Positions 1 through 5,978 of a stretch of 24,983 bases of DNA are shown here, one piece after another. Origin of the DNA: an uncultured bacterium (GTDB lineage Bacteria; Patescibacteriota; Patescibacteriia; Patescibacteriales; UBA12465). Both the position numbers and the translations under genes were made by a program. Numbering within the stretch: position 1 is the first letter of the stretch; the number at the start of each line of letters is the position of its first letter. The notes beneath the pieces are model-generated. The model saw only the letters and a list, made by a program, of their open reading frames with translations. It searched no databases and was not told the DNA's origin. The stretch spans positions 1 to 24,983 of the forward strand of contig CAIVBF010000017.1 of the NCBI GenBank assembly GCA_903904095.1, given 5' to 3'.

Positions 1-1
1 A

Positions 2-130
2 AAGAGATCAGTAGAATCTATTCATGGTACCATAGCAAGATTTGAAACAAAGGAAGTATTCTTATTAGATGGAGCGGGAGCAGACTTCTTTGATAATATA
101 GGAAAAGAGGTAGAACAAAAGTTAAAGTAG
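2..130 (+). CDS. C-terminal fragment of an unidentified protein
   Basis: An open frame enters from the left edge and ends at TAG 128-130, giving 42 residues. The tail contains the segment EVFLLDGAGADFF and ends in a charged, probably helical stretch (GKEVEQKLK). No motif names a family. The frame is supported by codon choice like that of the neighbours, by the same strand, and by the 41-base AT-rich gap to the next start. The start and most of the gene lie outside the window, so no function is proposed. Confidence 0.55.
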   Translation, partial: KRSVESIHGTIARFETKEVFLLDGAGADFFDNIGKEVEQKLK

Positions 131-171
131 ATTTAAATTTAACATAATTAAATTTTACTAATTAATTTAAT

Positions 172-1254
172 ATGGAAAAAAATAAAGAGAGTGTGAAAGG
201 ATTAAAGGTTAAAGAAATAAACGAAACAAGAAAAGCCAACGATCTTGAAATTAAAGTAAAAACTTCCGGCCTATTGCCGGTCATTGCCGCCTTCTCGGGA
301 AATTTAATTGTTTGCGCCGCTAAATTTTTCGGTTTTTTTATAACCGGATCCGGAGCGATGTTTTCTGAGGCTGTTCATAGTTTTGCTGATACGGCCAATC
401 AATTTCTATTAATGCTCGGCGTAAAACTTTCAGTGCAGAAACCTAATTCTCTATATCCTTATGGCCACGGTAAAGAAAGATTTATCTGGGCTTTAATATC
501 GGCTTGCGGCATATTTTTTATCGGTTGCGGAATCACGACTTACCATGGCATATTATCTTTATTAAATCCGTCAGAAGTCCATTTTAATATCTGGGCGGTT
601 ATTATTTTGATTTTTGCTTTTTTGATAGAGTCATTTACTTTATGGTTAGCGATCAAAGACTTAAAGGAACATTTTCCTGACGCTAAATTAAAAACAATTA
701 TCAAACAGGCCGATCCGACAACTTTAGCCGTTGTTTATGAAGATGGTTTAGCGGTTCTCGGTGTCTTTATCGCGGCGATGAGTATTCTTTTAACTTATTT
801 AACCGGGGATATTTATTGGGATGCCGTCGGTTCAATTATTATCGGTTTAATGCTTGGCGTTGTGGCGATTTTGCTTATTGCCAAGAATCGTAATTTTTTA
901 CTGACAAAATCAATCCCGGCCGAAATTGAAGAAATTATTTTAGATATTCTAAATGAAGATCCGACGATTGAAAAAGTTTTAGATTTTAAATCGGCTATTT
1001 TAGATATTGATAAGTATTTAATCAAATGCGATGTTGAATTTAACGCTTCGGCTTTAATGAAGGAATTTAATCAGCATCATTTCCTCCAGAATGAATATGA
1101 GGATGTTAAAGAAAGTTATGAAAACTTCATGAAATTTTCGGTTGATTATATGGATAGAGTTCCTCGCATGGTCGGCAAGCGGATTGACGAGATTGAAAAG
1201 AAAATCCGCGCCGAAGTGCCTCAGGCGGTGTTTATTGATATTGAGATTAATTAG
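172..1254 (+). CDS. Cation diffusion facilitator (SLC30A9/ZnT9-like metal transporter)
   Basis: This 360-residue membrane protein belongs to the cation diffusion facilitator family, which exports divalent metals such as zinc, iron or manganese in exchange for protons. Six hydrophobic segments span roughly residues 33-240. TM2 carries E66, H69 and D73 (SEAVHSFAD), the usual metal site. The following loop has the family signature YPYGHGKERF (95-104). In TM5 the usual HxxxD is replaced by E190-D191 (YEDGLAVLG), as in the SLC30A9 branch, so the transported metal may differ from classical zinc exporters. A cytoplasmic C-terminal domain follows (about 245-360) with a charged, His-containing insertion (FNQHHF, 299-304). 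The ATG at 172 has no Shine-Dalgarno sequence but lies well ahead of TM1. The stop is TAG. The family call is firm; the metal is not known. Confidence 0.9.
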   Translation: MEKNKESVKGLKVKEINETRKANDLEIKVKTSGLLPVIAAFSGNLIVCAAKFFGFFITGSGAMFSEAVHSFADTANQFLLMLGVKLSVQKPNSLYPYGHGKERFIWALISACGIFFIGCGITTYHGILSLLNPSEVHFNIWAVIILIFAFLIESFTLWLAIKDLKEHFPDAKLKTIIKQADPTTLAVVYEDGLAVLGVFIAAMSILLTYLTGDIYWDAVGSIIIGLMLGVVAILLIAKNRNFLLTKSIPAEIEEIILDILNEDPTIEKVLDFKSAILDIDKYLIKCDVEFNASALMKEFNQHHFLQNEYEDVKESYENFMKFSVDYMDRVPRMVGKRIDEIEKKIRAEVPQAVFIDIEIN

Positions 1255-1303
1255 GGGCAAACAAACGGCTGATAAAAGAACTAAGTCGGTCTTTACGATT
1301 TTG

Positions 1304-1312
1304 TGTTATAAT
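1304..1312 (+). promoter_or_regulatory. Extended -10 promoter for ftsK
   Basis: The sequence TGTTATAAT is a perfect TATAAT -10 box (1307-1312) with the TGn extension. No good -35 hexamer sits 16-18 bases upstream, which is acceptable for extended -10 promoters. Transcription would begin near 1319, about 78 bases before the ftsK ATG. This is a prediction by consensus only. Confidence 0.6.
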
Positions 1313-1324
1313 TAAATATAGTCA

Positions 1325-1355
1325 AAGCTCTAAGCCTTGGTATTAGTTAGAGCTT
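1325..1355 (+). promoter_or_regulatory. Stem-loop in the ftsK 5' leader
   Basis: AAGCTCTAA (1325-1333) and TTAGAGCTT (1347-1355) form a perfect 9-bp stem around a 13-base loop. It starts about 6 bases after the predicted ftsK transcription start. No U-tract follows, so it is not an intrinsic terminator. It could stabilise the 5' end of the message or bind a regulator. The alternative TTG start at 1337 lies in this loop, which argues against that start. Confidence 0.55.
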
Positions 1356-1396
1356 ATATAACTATTCAAACTTCAACTCAGTTTAAATCTAATATT

Positions 1397-4039
1397 ATGG
1401 GCAGAAAAAAGAAAAACGCCAATCCCGGAGATTATCTAACGATCCCCGGTCTAGAAATAAATGAACATGCCAAGCGTAGTATTTTTATTGTTTTCTTGCT
1501 TGTTTTCGGGCTGATAAGCTTATTAGGACTTTTTAATTTATCCGGTCATTTCGGAACTTTTATTTCTAATACTTTAACTTCCGTTTTTGGCTACGGGAAA
1601 TGGCTCGCTCCTTTTATCTTTTTATACTGGGCTTTAATTCTGATTAGACAGAAAAAAAATCCTTTGAAATTCAGCGATTATCTCGGCCTCGGTCTGTTAT
1701 TTATTTCCTATCAAACCCTATTTCATTTTTTTATTGATCCCTTAACTTGGAAAGTTTCTGTAGCCGAAGGTGTTGGCGGCGGCTATATCGGTTATTACTT
1801 GAGTTTAGCCTTTAACTATATTTTTGGTTTCTGGGGTGGGGTAATTGTTCTGATTGCTTTTCTTTTAATCTCTTTAGTTTTAGTTTTTAATACGTCTCTC
1901 GCACGCATTGTCGGACGCGATAGTCTGTTCGCGAAAATATTAAATCCTTTCGCGATATTTTTCCGTAATTTATTTTCGTCTTCCGATTCAGAAGACGACG
2001 AGAAAAAGAGCGGCGCCGATTTTATAAAAGAAGCGCGCGAAGAAATTTTAGGAACTTGGCAGAAAAAAGAAGTTACCCCGGATATTTTAAAAGAGGAAGA
2101 AAAAAAATCCGAAGATGAAGATGATTTTGAGGATGAGGTTGACGAAAAAATAAAAGCACGCAAGAAAGAGAAAGCTGTTCAGGAAAAAATTGTTTGGCCG
2201 AAAAAAACTTTTAAGATTGATTTACCGATTGAACTACTAAACAATAAGATAACAAAACCGCACGGCGGCGATACGGAAATTAATGCGCAGAAAATAAAAA
2301 GCACGCTTGATAAATTCGGGATTGAAGTTGAGATGGGCGAAACGAAAGTTGGTCCGACGGTCACACAATATACTTTTCGTCCGGCCGAAGGCGTTAAATT
2401 GTCGCGCATTACTACTCTAAATAATGATTTATCTTTATCCTTGGCAGCTCATCCGATTAGAATTGAAGCGCCGATTCCTGGTAAGTCTTTGGTCGGTGTT
2501 GAGGTTCCTAATCGCGCGAAGGCGATTGTTGGCTTACGTGAAATTTTAGAAGACGAAGCTTTTAAAACTAGAAAAAATAATTTATTTTTAGTTCTTGGTA
2601 AAGATGTAGCCGGAATGAGCTGGCTTTATGATATTACGCGCATGCCGCATTTATTAGTAGCGGGTGCCACTAATTCCGGGAAATCAGTTTGCTTGAATGC
2701 GATTATTGTCGGTTTATTATATCAGAATAATCCGGAAGATTTACGCTTTATTATGGTTGATCCGAAGCGCGTTGAACTCCCGACCTATAACGGGATACCG
2801 CATCTTTTAACGCCGGTTATTACCGATGTTTCAAAAACAATCAATGCTCTTAAATGGTGCTTGAATGAAATGGATCGTCGTTATGATGTTTTAAATAAAG
2901 CGGGCAAGAAAAATATCCAAGCTTATAATTTAATCCCGAACGTTGAGAAATTACCGTTTATTGTCTTTATTATTGATGAGCTGGCTGACTTTATGATGAC
3001 GAGCGGGAAAGAAATGGAAGCGGCAATCATTCGTCTCGCGCAAATGTCACGGGCAATCGGTATTCATTTAATTCTGGCGACACAGCGTCCTAGCGTTGAT
3101 GTTATCACCGGTTTAATTAAAGCAAATATCCCGACCCGTATCGCCTTCTCAGTTGCCTCGCTAGTTGATTCAAAAACAATTTTAGATATTAGCGGCGCGG
3201 AAAAATTATTAGGTCAGGGCGATATGTTATTTATGACGCCGGAACTTTCTAAACCAAAACGTATCCAAGGCGCTTATCTTAGCGATGCTGAGATTAACGA
3301 TGTTGTAAATTATATTAAAGATAAATGCGGACCAGCCGAATATTTAGAGGGAGTTACCGATCGCCAAAAAGTTAATGGCAATGCCGGGGTCGGGATGGAT
3401 GGAACGCATGGCGATGAAGATGAATTATTTGAGGCGGCAAAAGAAATAATTGTTAAAGCTAATAAAGCTTCAACCTCAATGTTACAGCGTCGCCTATCAA
3501 TCGGTTATGGCCGGGCAGCTAAAATGCTTGATCAGCTAGAAGAAGCGGGAATTATCGGGCCAAGCAACGGTTCAAAACCGCGCGAAGTTTTCTTAAGCCG
3601 CGACCAGTATGAAGCGATGGGGCCTAATATAATTAGTGGAATTCCGATTCATGATCGCAGCTCACAAGAAATGCCTAGTGAATATTTTAGTCCGCTTCAA
3701 GAAGACAATGGTGATAACGACGAAGAGGGAAACGATGATACTTTAGTTTTTGAAAGCGAACCAAAAAATTCTAAAAGGGAAATAAGCGGAACTCCCGAAA
3801 TTGAAGAAGAGGCGGAAGAAGAAATTTCTGAAGCCGAAAGTGAAGAAATAAAAGAAGAGTTAGAATTAAGTCCGGCCGAAGAAGACGAAGTAATTGAAGA
3901 TGAAGATGAGATTCTAGAAGAAATTAGGACCGAGAAAAAAGAAAAACCAAAAGCTGAAAAGTCTGTTGAAAAACCGAAAGAGCCGAGTTCTAAAAAAACT
4001 CCCGCCGAAGATGACGATGAAATGTTCTTCGCTCGCTAA
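1397..4039 (+). CDS. ftsK: FtsK/SpoIIIE DNA translocase
   Basis: This septal DNA pump moves chromosomal DNA at division. Counting from the ATG at 1397 it has 880 residues. An N-terminal membrane domain has helices near 28-50, 66-84, 95-113 and 130-165. A charged linker follows to about 290. The RecA-like motor has Walker A GATNSGKS (423-430) and Walker B with D527-E528. The winged-helix gamma domain, which reads KOPS-type DNA signals in this family, spans about 674-735 with QRRLSIGYGRAAKMLDQLEE. Beyond it lies an unusual tail of about 145 residues, extremely rich in Glu and Asp from about residue 767. The frame stays open to a TTG at 1337, but that codon lies in a leader stem-loop and adds 20 residues unlike family N-termini. 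ATG 1397 precedes a basic start (MGRKKKN), so it was chosen. Confidence 0.95.
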   Translation: MGRKKKNANPGDYLTIPGLEINEHAKRSIFIVFLLVFGLISLLGLFNLSGHFGTFISNTLTSVFGYGKWLAPFIFLYWALILIRQKKNPLKFSDYLGLGLLFISYQTLFHFFIDPLTWKVSVAEGVGGGYIGYYLSLAFNYIFGFWGGVIVLIAFLLISLVLVFNTSLARIVGRDSLFAKILNPFAIFFRNLFSSSDSEDDEKKSGADFIKEAREEILGTWQKKEVTPDILKEEEKKSEDEDDFEDEVDEKIKARKKEKAVQEKIVWPKKTFKIDLPIELLNNKITKPHGGDTEINAQKIKSTLDKFGIEVEMGETKVGPTVTQYTFRPAEGVKLSRITTLNNDLSLSLAAHPIRIEAPIPGKSLVGVEVPNRAKAIVGLREILEDEAFKTRKNNLFLVLGKDVAGMSWLYDITRMPHLLVAGATNSGKSVCLNAIIVGLLYQNNPEDLRFIMVDPKRVELPTYNGIPHLLTPVITDVSKTINALKWCLNEMDRRYDVLNKAGKKNIQAYNLIPNVEKLPFIVFIIDELADFMMTSGKEMEAAIIRLAQMSRAIGIHLILATQRPSVDVITGLIKANIPTRIAFSVASLVDSKTILDISGAEKLLGQGDMLFMTPELSKPKRIQGAYLSDAEINDVVNYIKDKCGPAEYLEGVTDRQKVNGNAGVGMDGTHGDEDELFEAAKEIIVKANKASTSMLQRRLSIGYGRAAKMLDQLEEAGIIGPSNGSKPREVFLSRDQYEAMGPNIISGIPIHDRSSQEMPSEYFSPLQEDNGDNDEEGNDDTLVFESEPKNSKREISGTPEIEEEAEEEISEAESEEIKEELELSPAEEDEVIEDEDEILEEIRTEKKEKPKAEKSVEKPKEPSSKKTPAEDDDEMFFAR

Positions 4040-4069
4040 TATTAAAATATTTTATCTGTTAATAACTCT

Positions 4070-4098
4070 GTAACACTTCGCTTGTTTTTTCGTATTAT
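4070..4098 (+). promoter_or_regulatory. Candidate promoter of a short transcript after ftsK
   Basis: GTAACA (4070-4075) and TATTAT (4093-4098) are separated by 17 bases. This resembles the better promoter GTGACA-17-TATTAT that follows at 4205-4233. A start near 4105 would give a transcript of about 80 bases ending at the intrinsic terminator at 4152-4185. The -35 matches only four of six consensus bases, so support is moderate. Confidence 0.4.
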
Positions 4099-4104
4099 TA
4101 TATG

Positions 4105-4185
4105 TATGATAGATACACGGCAAGAGGTATGGTAAAAAAGAAAATATTTAAAAGCTGTTCCGTCGGAATCCGGAGCAGTTTTTTT
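4105..4185 (+). ncRNA. Candidate small RNA between ftsK and the Mur ligase
   Basis: A predicted promoter and a clear intrinsic terminator enclose about 80 bases with no convincing coding frame. A separate promoter for the next gene lies downstream of the terminator, so this is not simply a leader of that gene. The segment holds a small hairpin at its 5' end (TGTAT/ATACA, 4103-4117), a purine-rich middle and the terminator hairpin. No known RNA family was recognised. It could instead be only the 3' end of the ftsK message. Confidence 0.35.
4152..4185 (+). terminator. Intrinsic terminator after ftsK
   Basis: CTGTTCCG (4155-4162) pairs with CGGAGCAG (4171-4178) through one G-U pair around an 8-base loop. 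Seven T residues follow at 4179-4185. This is a standard rho-independent terminator 113 bases after the ftsK stop. Confidence 0.85.
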
Positions 4186-4204
4186 ATTCCTGACATATTT
4201 TTAA

Positions 4205-4233
4205 GTGACAAAACTGAAAATTATCGCTATTAT
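4205..4233 (+). promoter_or_regulatory. Promoter for the Mur ligase gene
   Basis: GTGACA (4205-4210) and TATTAT (4228-4233) are separated by exactly 17 bases, five of six matches in each box. Transcription would start near 4240, leaving a leader of about 31 bases before the ATG at 4271. It lies immediately after the ftsK-side terminator, so the Mur ligase seems independently transcribed. Confidence 0.65.
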
Positions 4234-4270
4234 ATAGATTAGATAAAGACTACTTGTAGACATCTTTTTT

Positions 4271-5749
4271 ATGGTAAATCAACTGAAAAAAATTATCCCA
4301 ACCCGTCTTTTTAAAGCCTTTCAGCCGGCCTATCATTTTTTGGTAGCTTACCTGGCGGCCTATCGTTATAAGTTCCCGAGCCGTAAATTAATTGTTATTG
4401 GAGTAACTGGAACGGCGGGCAAAACATCAACGGCCTATCTAATAATGAAAATGTTAAATGAGGCGGGTTATAAAACCGGCTTGAGTTCAACGGCTGTTTT
4501 TTCTGATGGAAATAAAGAATGGTTGAATGATAAAAAGATGACTATGCCCGGTCGTTTTTTTATTCAGAATATGCTGGCCCGGATGCTTAAAAATAATTGT
4601 CGTTATGCCGTTGTTGAAACAACTTCGGAAGGAATAAAGCAATTCCGCCATCGTTTTATTAATTATGACATTTTAGTTTTTACTAATTTATATCCGGAAC
4701 ATTTAGAATCGCACGGCAGTTTTGAAAATTATCAAGCCGCTAAAGGAGCCTTATTCGCTCATTTAAAACGCTGTAAAACAAAATATATTAATGAAGATAG
4801 GGAAGTCATTAAGCCTAAGAGCGGATTAAATAAATTAGATTTAAAGCGGGTACTGAAAACGATAATTGTTAATGGCGATGATAAATTCGCCTCGTATTTT
4901 TTAAATTTTTTCTCTGAGGCAAAAATTATTTACTCTACTAAAGAAGGAAAAGATCTAAATTCCTATTTTAAATTAATGAGCACTGAAAATATAACTAAGG
5001 ATTTTAGTCTTGTCCGGGGATTGAATATTAGCCCGCGAGCCAACGGAACGTATATAAATATAAATAATGAAATTATTAATTTAAAATTATTAGGCGGCTT
5101 TAATGCAGTTAATGCTTTGGCGGCCTACGCTGTTGGATTGAACCAGAAAATTAGTCCGGAAAAATTAAAGCAAGGACTAGAAAGTGTTAGGAGTCTAGCC
5201 GGTAAGCTTGAATTTGTTGATGCCGGCCAAAATTTTACGGCCATGGTTGATTATTCCTTTGAGCCGAAGGCCCTGGCTAATCTATATGAGACGATCAAAC
5301 TCATTGAACATAATCGGATTATTCATCTTTTAGGTTCGGCCGGAGGAGGGAGGGATAAGGCGAGACGCCCTATTCTCGGGCATATTGCGGCCGAAAATGC
5401 TGATATCGTTATTGTTACTAACGAAGACCCATATGATGAAGATCCGGCCGAAATTATTAACCAGGTATCTTCAGGGGCAGAGAAGTTCGTGGTTGAGTTA
5501 GATGAAGAAAAAAAAGCAGAAGCTAGTCAAAATACTAAGAAAGAGCTTAATCTAAACCTATTTAAGATATTGGATCGCCGAGAGGCCATAAAAAAGGCTG
5601 TAGAATTGGCCCAGGAGGGCGATTTACTTCTTTTTACGGGCAAAGGAGCTGAGCAATTTATTTGTCTAGCTAACGGCGAAAAAATGCCTTGGGACGAGAG
5701 AGAAGAAGTCCGTTTGGCGATTGTGGATAAAATGTGCGAGATATACTAG
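4271..5749 (+). CDS. MurE-like Mur ligase family protein lacking the canonical N-terminal domain
   Basis: Mur ligases join amino acids to a UDP-linked precursor using ATP, normally in cytoplasmic peptidoglycan synthesis. This 492-residue protein has the ATP loop GVTGTAGKTS (44-53), a MurE-like ETTSEGIKQFRH (116-127), NLYPEHLESHGS (139-150) followed by the lysine usually carbamylated (K158), GGFNAVNALAA (275-285), VDYSFEPKAL (326-335), GSAGGGRDKARRP (355-367) and a C-terminal GKGAEQ (457-462). Two things are unusual. Only about 40 residues precede the ATP loop, so the UDP-MurNAc-binding domain of MurE (about 90 residues) is replaced by a short, partly hydrophobic helical segment. The site where MurE specific for diaminopimelate has DNPR reads EDPY (385-388). 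Class is certain; the UDP substrate and added residue are unknown. The upstream promoter and terminator make it a single-gene unit. Confidence 0.85.
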   Translation: MVNQLKKIIPTRLFKAFQPAYHFLVAYLAAYRYKFPSRKLIVIGVTGTAGKTSTAYLIMKMLNEAGYKTGLSSTAVFSDGNKEWLNDKKMTMPGRFFIQNMLARMLKNNCRYAVVETTSEGIKQFRHRFINYDILVFTNLYPEHLESHGSFENYQAAKGALFAHLKRCKTKYINEDREVIKPKSGLNKLDLKRVLKTIIVNGDDKFASYFLNFFSEAKIIYSTKEGKDLNSYFKLMSTENITKDFSLVRGLNISPRANGTYININNEIINLKLLGGFNAVNALAAYAVGLNQKISPEKLKQGLESVRSLAGKLEFVDAGQNFTAMVDYSFEPKALANLYETIKLIEHNRIIHLLGSAGGGRDKARRPILGHIAAENADIVIVTNEDPYDEDPAEIINQVSSGAEKFVVELDEEKKAEASQNTKKELNLNLFKILDRREAIKKAVELAQEGDLLLFTGKGAEQFICLANGEKMPWDEREEVRLAIVDKMCEIY

Positions 5750-5758
5750 ACCTGCTTG

Positions 5759-5787
5759 TTGACAATAGATAAATAATATTATACTAT
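5759..5787 (+). promoter_or_regulatory. Strong promoter driving the rpoBC leader
   Basis: A perfect TTGACA (5759-5764) is followed after 17 bases by TACTAT (5782-5787). The overlapping TATACT at 5780-5785 is an alternative with a 15-base spacer. This is the best -35 box seen in the window, fitting a highly expressed RNA polymerase operon. A start near 5794 would leave a leader of about 185 bases before rpoB. Confidence 0.7.
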
Positions 5788-5799
5788 TTGAATACCTAA

Positions 5800-5821
5800 C
5801 ACTTTTTTTACTTAAAAAGTG
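5800..5821 (+). promoter_or_regulatory. 5' stem-loop in the rpoB leader
   Basis: CACTTTTT (5800-5807) and AAAAAGTG (5814-5821) form a perfect 8-bp stem with a 6-base loop. It begins about 6 bases after the predicted transcription start, the same placement as the ftsK leader hairpin. No U-tract follows, so it is unlikely to terminate transcription. Confidence 0.5.
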
Positions 5822-5861
5822 ATTTATAATAACAATAATAATTAATTAAATAAAACTGAAA

Positions 5862-5891
5862 CTCAAGCCAATTTGGGATTGGGATTTTTTT
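5862..5891 (+). terminator. Terminator-like hairpin in the rpoB leader (possible attenuator)
   Basis: CTCAA (5862-5866) can pair with TTGGG (5879-5883) with one G-U pair, and an inner CCA/TGG stem (5868-5870 with 5874-5876) extends it. An alternative CCAAT/ATTGG stem uses 5868-5872 and 5878-5882. Seven T residues follow at 5885-5891. The two mutually exclusive foldings and the position between a strong promoter and rpoB suggest conditional termination. It may also simply catch transcripts from upstream. Confidence 0.55.
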
Positions 5892-5978
5892 GTTAAAAAT
5901 AATTATCTATTGTTTTTTATTTGGTCTTTATACCAATTTTAATAAGTTTTTAGTTTTCAATTTTTAAATATACGTCCT

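Noticed and set aside
1337..1396. TTG start extending FtsK by 20 residues
   Set aside because: The codon lies in the loop of a 9-bp stem, the added residues are unlike FtsK N-termini, and ATG 1397 gives a normal start.
1816..2163. 115-residue minus-strand frame, very Ser-rich
   Set aside because: The serine runs come from GAA/GAT/GAG codons of the acidic FtsK linker read backwards.
4102..4242. 46-codon plus-strand frame from ATG 4102
   Set aside because: It runs through the intrinsic terminator and the next promoter and has no protein-like features.
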